Below are positions 8,575-17,267 of a DNA stretch of 64,000 nt, piece after piece. Within the stretch, counting starts at the first letter, position 1, and the number at the start of each line of letters is the position of its first letter. This DNA is from Achromobacter deleyi. GTDB lineage: Bacteria; Pseudomonadota; Gammaproteobacteria; Burkholderiales; Burkholderiaceae_B. Below the pieces are notes generated by a model. It was not told the origin of the DNA. It saw nothing but the letters and a program-made list of their open reading frames with translations, and ran no database searches. The stretch is from the NCBI RefSeq assembly GCF_016127315.1, contig NZ_CP065997.1, positions 2,914,001 through 2,978,000 on the forward strand, written 5' to 3'. The position numbers were made by a program, and so were the translations under genes.

Positions 8575-9702
8575 GTGGCGGCAAACAAAGGGGGGCCACG
8601 CATCTGGCTCGCAGGGGTGATCGCGGCCCTGCTGCTACCGGCATTGGGGCATGCGCAAGCGGGCGTGCGTGAATGCAAGTTGCTGGACGGGGGCGACACC
8701 GTGACGTTCAGCTTGCCTCCGTCGGTCAGTTTCGAGATGGACAAGCAGCCTCCCGGGGGCAGCATTCTATATATCAGCCGTCCCTATGAGTTCAGGTACC
8801 ATTGCTTCAATAGTGCCCCGGTGCCCAGGCGGGCGGCGCTTGTGATCCTCGGTGACTACGGGCCGATCAGGCAGGCCATGAGAGACGCATCGTTGAGCCT
8901 GGCGATCGTCTACGACAGTCTCTTCGAGGGGCAGTGGAACCCTGATCCATTGGCGGGAACGTACTCACCTTATTTCAGCGTCGATAAGCCGTACCAGGGG
9001 GACAGCGGCGAACGTGTGGGCCGCATCCTCCTGGTGCTGTATACGCAAAAGACAACGAAGCAGCCTTTGCGCGTGTTCCTGCCCGCCACGTTCGCGTTCA
9101 AACTGGTCGCGGACGAAGGCGCCGTGCTGGCGCCCGGCATCTTCCTCAACACCACGCCCTCGCGCTTCCAGTTCATCCCCTCCTGCATCGGCTCGGTCAA
9201 TGTCGACAACACAGTCACGTTCGATACGGTGCTGACGACGGCAAGCCACAACGGCAAGTTGCCGCAAGCCAAGCCGTTCAACGTGTCGGCGGGGGTCAAT
9301 AGTCCCGTTTGCCCCGGCCTGGAAGGCCTGGTGGGTCCGTCGGCATCCAGCAATCCCCTGGACGAATTCTTTTTACGAACTGCCGTCTCATTCCTGCCGC
9401 AAAGCGGTGAACGCACGGACATACTCAACGAAGAGCTTTTCCTGAAGAACGCCGATGGCCAGGAGAACGGCCTGAAAATGACCATCACCAATGCCGCGAA
9501 CCAGACGGTCCGGTTCGGCCCCGTCCCGATGGACAAGTACGGCATATCCTCCTCGGGCTACCGCAACAACGCGGGCCCCGTGTTGCGCGGCACCACCTTG
9601 TCGGCGACCCAGACGTACACCGCGCATCTCGAACGGACCGGCGCCGAGCTGAAGACCGGCAAATACCGCGCGCAGGTGTTGGTCAAGGTGCAATGGTTCT
9701 GA
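8575..9702 (+). CDS. Orphan fimbrial tip adhesin-like exported protein
   Basis: 375 residues from a GTG at 8575 with CGGGAG 8 bases upstream. There is a signal peptide (AGVIAALLLPALGHAQA). The mature protein is beta-rich with a few cysteines (REC, YHCF, SCIG, SPVC). The last 130 residues resemble a pilin domain with the typical ending GKYRAQVLVKVQWF, so a two-domain adhesin as in Bordetella FimD is plausible. No usher, chaperone or major pilin gene is adjacent. Base composition is visibly less GC-rich than the neighbours and the upstream 60 bases are AT-rich, which suggests acquisition or relaxed selection. Confidence 0.62.
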   Translation: MAANKGGPRIWLAGVIAALLLPALGHAQAGVRECKLLDGGDTVTFSLPPSVSFEMDKQPPGGSILYISRPYEFRYHCFNSAPVPRRAALVILGDYGPIRQAMRDASLSLAIVYDSLFEGQWNPDPLAGTYSPYFSVDKPYQGDSGERVGRILLVLYTQKTTKQPLRVFLPATFAFKLVADEGAVLAPGIFLNTTPSRFQFIPSCIGSVNVDNTVTFDTVLTTASHNGKLPQAKPFNVSAGVNSPVCPGLEGLVGPSASSNPLDEFFLRTAVSFLPQSGERTDILNEELFLKNADGQENGLKMTITNAANQTVRFGPVPMDKYGISSSGYRNNAGPVLRGTTLSATQTYTAHLERTGAELKTGKYRAQVLVKVQWF

Positions 9703-9745
9703 CCTGGCGCTTGAGGCTGGCGCCGCGCCCTAGCCAAGCGCCGGC

Positions 9746-10363
9746 TCAACGCCGGCCGCCATCCCCATAGCAGAACCCATGGTCCTCGCAGTCCGCACAG
9801 CCGGGCGCGGCGGCGGCGGGCTGGCCGGCATGCTCGAACGCGGAATACGCCAGGAACTTCTTCCAGCGCAGATTTTGCGTGTTGCGCGCCACCAGGCCGG
9901 GATAGTGGCGCGTCAGCAGCGCGGTGACGTCCTCGCGTCCGTTCAGGCCCAGGTCGCGCCACAGGTGGTCGGGGCGCAGGCAGGCTTGCGCCAGCACGCT
10001 GGTGACCCAGGCGGTGGTCGAGGCCTGGCCGCTACAGGCGTCGAGCAGCACGCGCAGCAGCCGCGTGAAATCCGCTTGCGGGCTGGCCAGGCCGCGCGCC
10101 GCGTAAGCCAGCAGTTGCGCCCGCAGGTTGGCATAGGCCGGCGCGGAGCCGGCCTGCGCGCCAGGGAACAGGTTGGCCAGCACTTCGGCCAGTTCGGTCG
10201 GCGACAGGCCGGTGCGGGCCAGGTCGCGATGCGCCAGGCTCTTGCCGATCACCGTCGCGAAAAAGCGGGTGTCGGGATGGCCGGGCACGGCCTGCTCCAG
10301 CAGGCTACAGGTCAGGGCATCGATGTCCCGGGCGGGCGGGGCGGCGGTCAGGACGGCATCCAT
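9746..10363 (-). CDS. nifQ: NifQ family molybdenum-handling protein
   Basis: 205 residues. The C-terminal region carries the NifQ pattern: RWKKFLAYSAFEHAG followed by C-x2-C-x5-C (CADCEDHGFC). In diazotrophs NifQ is an iron-sulfur protein that passes molybdenum to FeMo-cofactor assembly. Outside diazotrophs its partner is uncertain. The family motif is C-x4-C-x2-C-x5-C; here the first cysteine position holds alanine. No nif or mod genes are nearby. A ModE-like operator lies about 28 bases before the start, which fits a molybdenum role. Confidence 0.85.
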   Translation of the reverse strand: MDAVLTAAPPARDIDALTCSLLEQAVPGHPDTRFFATVIGKSLAHRDLARTGLSPTELAEVLANLFPGAQAGSAPAYANLRAQLLAYAARGLASPQADFTRLLRVLLDACSGQASTTAWVTSVLAQACLRPDHLWRDLGLNGREDVTALLTRHYPGLVARNTQNLRWKKFLAYSAFEHAGQPAAAAPGCADCEDHGFCYGDGGRR

Positions 10364-10390
10364 GGCGGTTCAAGGCAAGATTTGAAGGAG

Positions 10391-10416
10391 TCGTTATATG
10401 CTGAAATATATAACGA
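10391..10416. promoter_or_regulatory. Probable ModE operator (Mo-box) upstream of nifQ
   Basis: TCGTTATATG (10391-10400) and TATATAACGA (10407-10416) are 9-of-10 inverted repeats around a 6-base centre. This matches the CGnTATATA-N6-type Mo-box bound by the molybdate-responsive regulator ModE as I remember it. It sits where the nifQ promoter should be. Confidence 0.75.
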
Positions 10417-10522
10417 AGGGGGGATGACCCTTTCTGCGATGTGTCAAAGCCGCCGGCATCGGGCGCGGCGGCGGACGGATGGGGCGGTATCATCGGCCCG
10501 CTTCCCATTACAGGTCCCCACG

Positions 10523-13060
10523 ATGTCCCGTCTTGCCCCTCTTGCGGTTCCCCGCCGTTTCGGCGCCGTTGCGCTGGCGCTGGCCGGCCTGTTCGCCATG
10601 GCCGCGCCGCCGCTCGCCGTGGCGCACGACATCGGCGCGGCCATCGAGGCGATGCGGCTGGGCCGCTATCCGCTGCGCGAGCCCGAGCGCCGTGTCTGGG
10701 GCACTGAAAACGCCAAGGACGCCTTGCTGGTCGGCCAGCTGGAAAACCGCCTGTTCCTGTATCGCTATCTGCGGCCGGGCGGCGCGGGCTCGCCGTCCGA
10801 GCTGGCGTTCCGTTCGCGGGCGCTGGTGATCGACCCGGCGGCGTGGCGCGCCGACCGCGCGGAAAATGTCAGTGTCACGGCGCCCCGCGACGGCCAGGTC
10901 TTCTATTGGGTGACCTACACCTATCCCGATGCCGCCGAGGGCCGCGCCGATGGCTTCCTGGTGGATGCCTCCGGGGCCGTGATCCGCGTGCAAGCGGATG
11001 CCGCCCGGGTGGTGGCGACGGCCGACCAGCCCTGGGACGAGACGCGCCGCGCGCAGGCGCTGGCCACGCTCAAGCCGGCGCTGGCGGGGTATCCGAGCCG
11101 CTTGCCGGCGTGGCCCGCGGACGTGCGCTTCGAGACGCGGCCGGCGGGCGATGTGCCGGCGGCGTTTCGCGCCTTGCACCAGGCGGTGCGCGCCATCCCG
11201 CGCGCCAAGGCCGCCGAATTCGGCCGCGCGCTGGCGGACCTGCGGCGCTTCGTGCTGGAACACGACTATCGCGAGATCGACCCGGCGGGCAAGGACGCCG
11301 AGGCGCTGACCGCGTTGAACGACTATGGCTTCTGGCTGGGCGAGTCGGGCCGGGGCGGCGAGCTGGCCGAAGCGGAGCGGGTGCTGGGCGAGGTGCTGCG
11401 CCGCGACCCGGCGCGCACGCCGGCCTACCTGAACCGCGCCGATGCGCGCCTCAAGTTGCGCGACCGGCAGCGCGAACTGCGCGACTATTACGAGACGCTG
11501 GCGCGGGAGGACTTCCGCCAATACTGCTCGCGCCGCCTGGCGGCGGGCGAAGCGATGCCGGCGAACGTGGCCGCCCGTATCGGCGCTGCCCTGGACGCCA
11601 GGACGCTGGATGCCGCGGCGTGCCGGCCGCGGCTGGCGATCTTCGAGGCCATCCGCGCGGGCGACCTGGACGCGGTGCGCGCCGAACTGCGCGGCGGCCA
11701 GGATCCGAGCGGCGTCAACGAGTACGGCGTGTCGGCGCTCAGCGCCGCCACCTATGGCCGCCAGCCCGGGATGGTGCGGGCGTTGCTGGCGGCCGGCGCC
11801 AAGGTCGACGGTCCCAATCGCGGCGCGCCGCTGCTGGCCGCGGCCCTGCCGCCGTCGGGCGACAGCCGCCCGGCGGCCGAGCGCTATGCGTTGGCCGACG
11901 TCCTGATCGCCGCCGGCGCTTCGCTGGAGGCGCCCGACTCGAATGGCACGCCGCTGCTGCTGCGGCGGGTGTCGTACTCGGCCGAGGACAAGGACACGCT
12001 CGACTACCTGCTGGCCAAGGGCGCCAACCCGAACGACCGCGACAAGAGCGGCCGCTCGGTGCTGCACGCGGCCATGGGCAGCCCGTCGAAGTTTTGGTTC
12101 GCCGACAAGCTGCTGGCCAAGGGGGCGGACATCAATGCCGTCTACATCCGCATGTATTACGGCGACCAGGCCATGTGGGAAACGCCGTTGCTGGAAGCGC
12201 TGCGTGAGTCGCCCAGCGGCGAGCTCACGCCGCAGACCGTATATCCGGTGTCCGAGCGCGTGGCGTTCGCGCTGGCGCGCGGCGCCGACCCGACGGTGGG
12301 CGGCTATGGGCCGAAGGGCGGCCAGCAGCGCGCCGGCATGGACGAGGCCCTGAGCCTGGCGGCGCGGCAGATGTCGCCGGAACTGGTGGACCGCCTGGCG
12401 CAGGCCGCCGCCGGCAAGCCGCGCGCGCCGCTGACGGCGGCGCCGCTGTCGAGCCTGCTGCGGCAATGGAACGAGGTCGAGAACCGCGCCGACGCGCAAG
12501 GCAATGGCCCGCAATGGGACGGCCTGCGCGCGCGCTTGCGCGCCACCGCCGAGCGGCTGCTGGCGGCGGGGGCGCCGCTGGCCTATGACGGCAACCCCTC
12601 GGGCGTGACCCGCCGCGATGTCGCGCCGTTGTCGCTGCCCTGGCTGCCCGACGATCTGTACCTGGCCTGGTTGCAGGCGGGCGCCAATCCGTCGGATCGC
12701 AGCGACGGCGAACTGCGGCTGCGCGGCGTGGTGGACGCGGACGCCTTGCCCCTGGTCATCATGCTGCGGCTGGGCAACGATGCCAAGGCGCGCATGCTGC
12801 TGGAGCATGACGCCGGCCTGTACGCCACGCCGGCGCGCTGCGGTATGGCGGTGGCGGACATGCTGGCCTGGAAGCTGGGCGACAACGGGCCGCTGGGGCC
12901 GTCGGCCGCGCGGGCCTTGCGGCAGGTGCTGGATGGCGCGGCCAGGGCGCCGGCCTGCGACCTGGAGCAGGGCGCGCGGGTGCAGCCGTTCGTCGGGGTC
13001 AGCGCGCGTGAACTGGCGCAGCGCGCCGGCGTGACGCTGACGGTGAAGGCGCCGGACTGA
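10523..13060 (+). CDS. Large exported ankyrin-repeat protein
   Basis: 845 residues. The signal peptide (RRFGAVALALAGLFAMAAPPLAVAH) decides the ATG at 10523, although an in-frame ATG exists at about 10424. Residues about 30-360 are an unassigned region with some TPR-like character (NRADARLKLRDRQREL). From about 375 to 600 there are ankyrin-type units (GVSALSAATYGRQPGMVRAL; AAGAKVDGPNRGAPLLAAAL; YLLAKGANPNDRDKSGRSVL). The C-terminal 230 residues hold further degenerate repeats (YLAWLQAGANPSDRSDGEL). It is probably periplasmic and protein-binding; the partner is unknown. It is convergent with the cyo operon. Confidence 0.8.
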   Translation: MSRLAPLAVPRRFGAVALALAGLFAMAAPPLAVAHDIGAAIEAMRLGRYPLREPERRVWGTENAKDALLVGQLENRLFLYRYLRPGGAGSPSELAFRSRALVIDPAAWRADRAENVSVTAPRDGQVFYWVTYTYPDAAEGRADGFLVDASGAVIRVQADAARVVATADQPWDETRRAQALATLKPALAGYPSRLPAWPADVRFETRPAGDVPAAFRALHQAVRAIPRAKAAEFGRALADLRRFVLEHDYREIDPAGKDAEALTALNDYGFWLGESGRGGELAEAERVLGEVLRRDPARTPAYLNRADARLKLRDRQRELRDYYETLAREDFRQYCSRRLAAGEAMPANVAARIGAALDARTLDAAACRPRLAIFEAIRAGDLDAVRAELRGGQDPSGVNEYGVSALSAATYGRQPGMVRALLAAGAKVDGPNRGAPLLAAALPPSGDSRPAAERYALADVLIAAGASLEAPDSNGTPLLLRRVSYSAEDKDTLDYLLAKGANPNDRDKSGRSVLHAAMGSPSKFWFADKLLAKGADINAVYIRMYYGDQAMWETPLLEALRESPSGELTPQTVYPVSERVAFALARGADPTVGGYGPKGGQQRAGMDEALSLAARQMSPELVDRLAQAAAGKPRAPLTAAPLSSLLRQWNEVENRADAQGNGPQWDGLRARLRATAERLLAAGAPLAYDGNPSGVTRRDVAPLSLPWLPDDLYLAWLQAGANPSDRSDGELRLRGVVDADALPLVIMLRLGNDAKARMLLEHDAGLYATPARCGMAVADMLAWKLGDNGPLGPSAARALRQVLDGAARAPACDLEQGARVQPFVGVSARELAQRAGVTLTVKAPD

Positions 13061-13100
13061 GCCTCGGGCCATGTCCGCCCGGTTGCGGGCGCGGCCCGCC

Positions 13101-13129
13101 AAAAAAAAACAGGCGCCTCGCGGCGCCTG
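13101..13129 (-). terminator. Rho-independent terminator of the cyo operon
   Basis: CAGGCGCC (13110-13117) and GGCGCCTG (13122-13129) form an 8-bp stem with a 4-base loop. In the minus-strand direction it is followed by nine U residues (A tract at 13101-13109). It lies 25 bases after the cyoD stop. Confidence 0.93.
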
Positions 13130-13153
13130 TCTGTCGTCATCGAATGACGGGTC

Positions 13154-13504
13154 TTACATGGCGTGGCCCATGTTGACGTTCATGTTGTACAGCACCCAGG
13201 CCGAACCCCCGACGATGATGGCGATGATCATCACGGTGAAGACGAACGTGGCCAGGTTGTCGCGGGCCGATTTCGAAGCGCCCATGTGCAGGAAGTACAC
13301 CAGCTGCACCAGCAGCTGGAGCACGCATAGCGCCACCACGCCGATGATGGTGATGGTGTGGGACAGCGCGCCGCTCATCACCAGGCCGAACGAGCCGAAG
13401 GTGAGCAGGAGCGAGAGCACGAAACCGATGATGTAGGACTTCACGGTGCCGTGGTCGGCGGCGTGATCGTCGTGGCCGTGTGCGGCCGCAGCGGAGTGCG
13501 ACAT
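13154..13504 (-). CDS. cyoD: Cytochrome bo-type quinol oxidase subunit IV
   Basis: 116 residues with three transmembrane helices (about 25-45, 50-72 and 88-108) after a histidine-rich N-terminus (HGHDDHAADHGTVKSY). The family function is assembly and stability of the CuB site of the bo oxidase. The start codon overlaps the cyoC stop (ATGA), so the two are translationally coupled. It is the last gene of cyoABCD and is followed by a strong terminator; cyoE (haem o synthase) is not in this operon. Confidence 0.96.
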   Translation of the reverse strand: MSHSAAAAHGHDDHAADHGTVKSYIIGFVLSLLLTFGSFGLVMSGALSHTITIIGVVALCVLQLLVQLVYFLHMGASKSARDNLATFVFTVMIIAIIVGGSAWVLYNMNVNMGHAM

Positions 13505-14118
13505 CAGAGGGCTCCCAGAAGATAGACGAAGGTGAAGACGCAGATCCAGACGATGTCCAGGAAGTGCCAGAACAGGCTCAGGCACGCCAGACGACGCTTG
13601 TTGATCGAGTCCAGGCCATGGCGGCGGATCATGTCGATCATGACGATGATCCAGATCAGGCCGAACGACACGTGCAGGCCGTGGGTACCGATCAGCGTGA
13701 AGAACGCCGACAGGTAGGCGCTGCGGCCGGGGCCCGCGCCTTCGGTGATCAGGTGATGGAATTCATAGACTTCCATCGCGATGAAGCCCGCGCCGAACAG
13801 GAACGTGATCATCAACCAGCCGATTGCGCGGCTCTTGTTGTTGGCGTGGACGTTCAGGTTGGCCATGCCGAAGGTGAAGCTCGAGAACAGCAGCAACAGG
13901 GTTTCGACCAGCACGAACTTCAGGTCGAACAGTTCCTTGCCGGTCGGGCCGCCCGCGGTGGCGTTGGACAGCACCGCGAACGTGGCGAACAGCACCGAAA
14001 AGATCAGCAAGTCGCTCATGAGGTAGACCCAGAAACCGAAAACGGTCTTGGATCCATCGTCATGGTGCGCGTGATCGTCGTGACCCGCGTGGGGGTGAGT
14101 GGCTACGGCTTGAATCAT
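13504..14118 (-). CDS. cyoC: Cytochrome bo-type quinol oxidase subunit III
   Basis: 204 residues with five predicted membrane helices, as in E. coli CyoC. Recognisable family stretches are [20 protein letters not shown] and [14 protein letters not shown]. It binds lipid and stabilises subunit I in the inner membrane. The histidine-rich N-terminus ([16 protein letters not shown]) is a feature shared with CyoD here. It follows cyoB by 3 bases and overlaps cyoD by one. Confidence 0.97.
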   Translation of the reverse strand: MIQAVATHPHAGHDDHAHHDDGSKTVFGFWVYLMSDLLIFSVLFATFAVLSNATAGGPTGKELFDLKFVLVETLLLLFSSFTFGMANLNVHANNKSRAIGWLMITFLFGAGFIAMEVYEFHHLITEGAGPGRSAYLSAFFTLIGTHGLHVSFGLIWIIVMIDMIRRHGLDSINKRRLACLSLFWHFLDIVWICVFTFVYLLGAL

Positions 14119-14121
14119 GGC

Positions 14122-16098
14122 TCAGGCGGCCTTCTGCATTTTTTCAAAGTGGGCGTTTTCGATGCGTTCGACTTCCGCGGCCGGGACCCAGTAGTCGACG
14201 TCGCGGTCATAGGCGCGGACGATGAACGAACCGATCATGCCGACGAAACCGACGATCGACAGCCACCAGATGTGCCAGATCAGGGCAAAGCACATGACCA
14301 GGCCGAACGCGCCGATGAAGACGCCGGCGGCGGTGTTCTTCGGCATGTGGATGTCTTCGTACTTGGCCGGGCGCTTGTAGGCCTTGCCGTTCTGCTTGTC
14401 TTCCCAGAACTGGTCCAGTTCATCGACGTGAGGAACATGGGCGAAATTGTAGAAAGGCGCGGGTGACGAGATCGACCATTCCAGGGTGCGGCCATCCCAG
14501 GGATCGCCGGTGATGTCCTGGTTCTGCTTGCGCTGGCGCACGGACACGAACACTTGCTGCAGCAGGAACCAGATGCCCAGCATGATCAGCGCGGCGCCGG
14601 CCAGCGCGACCAGCAGGTAGGGCTGCCATTCGGGGTTGTCGTAGTGGTTCAGGCGACGCGTCATGCCCTTGAAGCCCAGGATGTACAGGGGCATGAAGGC
14701 CAGGAAGAAGCCGACGAACCAGCAGTAGAACGAGTAGCGGCCCAGGCGTTCGTTCAGCTTGAAGCCGAAAGCCTTGGGGAACCAGTAGGTCATGCCGGCG
14801 ATACAACCGAACACCACGCCACCGATGATGGTGTTGTGGAAGTGGGCGATCAGGAACAGGCTGTTGTGCAGCACGAACGACACGCCGGGGATGGCCAGCA
14901 TCACGCCGGTCATGCCGCCGATGACGAACACCAGCATGAAGCCCAGCGTCCACAGCACCGGCGTGGTGATGCGCAGGCGGCCGCGGTAGATGGTGAACAG
15001 CCAGTTGAAGATCTTCGCGCCCGTCGGGATCGAGATGATCATTGTGGCGATGCCGAAGAACGCGTTGACGTTGGCCCCCGCGCCCATGGTGAAGAAGTGG
15101 TGCAGCCAGACCAGGAACGACAGCACGCCGATGGCGGCCGTGGCGTAGACCATGGACTTGTAGCCGAACAGGGTCTTGCGGGCGAACGTGGCAACCACTT
15201 CGGAGTACACGCCGAAGGCAGGCAGCACCAGGATGTAGACCTCGGGGTGGCCCCAGATCCAGATCAGGTTCACGTACATCATGACGTTGCCGCCCATGTC
15301 GTTCGTGAAGAAGTGCGTGCCCAGGTAACGGTCGGCGGTCAGCAGCGCCAGCGTGGCGGCCAGCACCGGGAAGGCGGCCACGATCAGGACGTTGGTGACC
15401 AGCGAGGTCCAGGTGAAGATCGGCATCTTCATCAGGGTCATGCCCGGCGCGCGCATGCGCAGGATGGTGACGATGAAGTTGATGCCGCTGAGTGTTGTAC
15501 CCAGCCCGGAGATCTGCAGCGCCCAGATGTAGTAGTCGACCCCGACGCTTGGGCTGTAGTCGAGCCCGGACAGCGGCGGATAGGCGAGCCAGCCGGTCGC
15601 GGCGAATTCACCGACGAACAGCGAGATCATCATCAGCGCGACGCCGGCGCCGAACAGCCAGAAGCTCAGCGAGTTCAGGAACGGGTAGGCCACGTCGCGG
15701 GCGCCGATCTGCAGCGGCACCACGATGTTCATCAGCCCGGTGATGAAGGGCATCGCCATGAAGAAAATCATGATGACGCCGTGGGCGGTGAAGATCTGGT
15801 CGTAGTGGTGGGGCGGCAGGAAGCCGGCGGAGTCGGCCGAGGCGACGGCCAGCTGGGTACGCATCATGATGGCGTCGGCGAAGCCGCGCAGCAGCATGAT
15901 CAGCGCGACGATGATGTACATCACGCCGATGCGCTTGTGGTCGACGGAGGTCAGCCATTCCGTCCAGAGGTACTTCCATTTGCCGAAGTAGGTGACGGCG
16001 CCGAAGACCGCGAGGCCTCCCAGGCACACGGCAGCCAGCGTAACCATGACGATGGGTTCATGGTACGGAATGGACTCTAGGGTGAGTTTCCCGAACAT
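14122..16098 (-). CDS. cyoB: Cytochrome bo-type quinol oxidase subunit I
   Basis: 658 residues, nearly the E. coli CyoB length. It is the catalytic haem-copper subunit: it oxidises ubiquinol, reduces oxygen to water and pumps protons. The CuB ligands and the cross-linked tyrosine motif are present ([12 protein letters not shown]), as is the histidine pair LHHFFTMG. The start is [16 protein letters not shown] membrane entry after about 50 residues, which includes the extra first helix seen in quinol oxidases. Its start overlaps the cyoA stop by one base. Confidence 0.98.
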   Translation of the reverse strand: MFGKLTLESIPYHEPIVMVTLAAVCLGGLAVFGAVTYFGKWKYLWTEWLTSVDHKRIGVMYIIVALIMLLRGFADAIMMRTQLAVASADSAGFLPPHHYDQIFTAHGVIMIFFMAMPFITGLMNIVVPLQIGARDVAYPFLNSLSFWLFGAGVALMMISLFVGEFAATGWLAYPPLSGLDYSPSVGVDYYIWALQISGLGTTLSGINFIVTILRMRAPGMTLMKMPIFTWTSLVTNVLIVAAFPVLAATLALLTADRYLGTHFFTNDMGGNVMMYVNLIWIWGHPEVYILVLPAFGVYSEVVATFARKTLFGYKSMVYATAAIGVLSFLVWLHHFFTMGAGANVNAFFGIATMIISIPTGAKIFNWLFTIYRGRLRITTPVLWTLGFMLVFVIGGMTGVMLAIPGVSFVLHNSLFLIAHFHNTIIGGVVFGCIAGMTYWFPKAFGFKLNERLGRYSFYCWFVGFFLAFMPLYILGFKGMTRRLNHYDNPEWQPYLLVALAGAALIMLGIWFLLQQVFVSVRQRKQNQDITGDPWDGRTLEWSISSPAPFYNFAHVPHVDELDQFWEDKQNGKAYKRPAKYEDIHMPKNTAAGVFIGAFGLVMCFALIWHIWWLSIVGFVGMIGSFIVRAYDRDVDYWVPAAEVERIENAHFEKMQKAA

Positions 16099-17009
16099 TA
16101 TTGATTCAATCCTGCGATCAGATTATTCGACGTGGGGGTGCACGTGGCATCGTCGACGCCGGCCATCTTGGACATGGTGCTGCCCAGGATGTAGTCGAAC
16201 ATGGACGGCGGCACCGAGGCGTACTTGACGACCGGGTTGCGCTCGCTGCGCTTGGTCAGTTCCTGGTACACCGCCGGGGTCAGCGAGGCGCCTGAAGCCT
16301 TGGCTTCCTTGACCCAGTTGTCGAAACCTTCCTGCGACGTGGCGATGGCCTTGAAGCGCATGCCGGAGAAACCGGCGCCGCTGTAGTTGGCCGAGATGCC
16401 GGCGTAGGTGCCGGGCTCGCGCGCATTCAGGTGCAGCTTGGTCTCCATGCCGGCCATCGAGTAGATCTGGCTGCCCAGCTGGGGAATGAAGAACGAGTTC
16501 ATCACCGAGGCCGAGGTGATCCGGAAATTGACCGGGACGTCAACCGGGAACGCGATCTCATTGACCGTGGCGATGTCGTACTCGGGGTAGATGAACAGCC
16601 ACTTCCAATCCAGCGACACCACCTCGATGGTGACCGGCTTGTGCTCGGAGACGAGCGGCTTGTAGGGATCGAGCGCGTGCGTGGAGCGCCACGTGATCAC
16701 GGCGAGGATCGCCACGATGATACATGGCACGGTCCAGACCACGACTTCGATCGCCGTGGAGTGGGCCCACTTGGGCTGGTAGTCGGCTTTGGTATTGGAT
16801 GCGCGGTATTTCCAGGCAAACGTCAGGATCATGATGATGACCGGGATCACCACGATGAGCATCAGACCGGTTGCCGTGAACAGCAGGGTCTTTTCCTGAG
16901 CGCCAATGTCTCCCTTGGGGGAGAGGATTTCCATGTTGCAGCCGCCAAGCAGCATGACCGCGCCGACGCCGAAAATGCGCGTAAGGGTCGCAAGGAGGGG
17001 GTGTTTCAC
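16098..17009 (-). CDS. cyoA: Cytochrome bo-type quinol oxidase subunit II, lipoprotein
   Basis: 303 residues from a GTG at 17009 with an AAGG 6 bases upstream. The next in-frame upstream start would run through the promoter elements. The signal peptide ends in the lipobox LGGC, as in E. coli CyoA. Two membrane helices are followed by a cupredoxin-like domain ([20 protein letters not shown]) that lacks CuA ligands, as expected for a quinol oxidase. It heads cyoABCD. The upstream region carries an FNR-like box and two RegA-type palindromes, so control by oxygen and redox state is likely. Confidence 0.95.
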   Translation of the reverse strand: MKHPLLATLTRIFGVGAVMLLGGCNMEILSPKGDIGAQEKTLLFTATGLMLIVVIPVIIMILTFAWKYRASNTKADYQPKWAHSTAIEVVVWTVPCIIVAILAVITWRSTHALDPYKPLVSEHKPVTIEVVSLDWKWLFIYPEYDIATVNEIAFPVDVPVNFRITSASVMNSFFIPQLGSQIYSMAGMETKLHLNAREPGTYAGISANYSGAGFSGMRFKAIATSQEGFDNWVKEAKASGASLTPAVYQELTKRSERNPVVKYASVPPSMFDYILGSTMSKMAGVDDATCTPTSNNLIAGLNQ

Positions 17010-17091
17010 GTACAGCCTTGGAAGGATGGTGGGAAATGCTGCGGAGCAGCAGACTGGAATGCTGCTAGGCAGCAACGTCCATCCTATCGGG

Positions 17092-17105
17092 TTGATTTGG
17101 GTCAA
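17092..17105. promoter_or_regulatory. FNR/ANR-like box upstream of cyoA
   Basis: TTGATTTGGGTCAA matches the FNR/ANR consensus TTGAT-N4-ATCAA at nine of ten defined positions. It lies 83 bases before the cyoA start, next to RegA-type site 1. ANR is known to repress cyo in Pseudomonas; the same role here is inferred. Confidence 0.55.
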
Positions 17106-17108
17106 GGC

Positions 17109-17125
17109 TGCGACGAATGGTCGCA
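17109..17125. promoter_or_regulatory. RegA/PrrA-type palindrome 1 upstream of cyoA
   Basis: TGCGAC-GAATG-GTCGCA, a perfect 6-bp inverted repeat with a 5-base spacer. It fits the GCGNC-Nx-GNCGC pattern of RegA/PrrA/RoxR regulators, whose gene is adjacent. Confidence 0.7.
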
Positions 17126-17206
17126 TTGCCCGGCTGGCTTTTGCCCCCAGGGCGCCCCGTTAAGGGTTTTCCCAGGCGGGAGCGGGCTTTGCTGGGAGGG
17201 TGGGGG

Positions 17207-17223
17207 TGCGACGATATGTCGCA
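17207..17223. promoter_or_regulatory. RegA/PrrA-type palindrome 2 upstream of cyoA
   Basis: TGCGAC-GATAT-GTCGCA, the same arms and spacer length as site 1 and 98 bases further upstream. The symmetry extends one more base pair on each side, to 17206 and 17224 and again to 17205 and 17225. It lies between the regA stop and site 1. Confidence 0.68.
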
Positions 17224-17267
17224 CCTGCACAAGACGAGATTGTTGCGATGTGTGGCATCCGCGCCAA

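Noticed and set aside
10398..10427. Nine-codon mini-ORF (MLKYITKGG) with GAAGGAG before it, overlapping the Mo-box
   Set aside because: The Mo-box palindrome explains the AT-rich sequence, and a nine-codon frame is expected by chance; possible leader peptide not supported.
10508..13102. 864-codon open frame antisense to the ankyrin gene
   Set aside because: No start signals or domains; the sense frame has a signal peptide and repeats.
14554..16080. 508-codon open frame antisense to cyoB
   Set aside because: Asp/His/Gln-rich shadow of a highly conserved oxidase gene.
17046..17065. GCAGCA-N8-TGCTGC hairpin in the cyoA leader
   Set aside because: Short, low-complexity GCA repeats; no T tract or link to a known regulator.
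17226..17255. Third RegA-type site near GACGAGATTGTTGCGATG
   Set aside because: Half sites are in the wrong orientation and do not form the GCGNC/GNCGC dyad.
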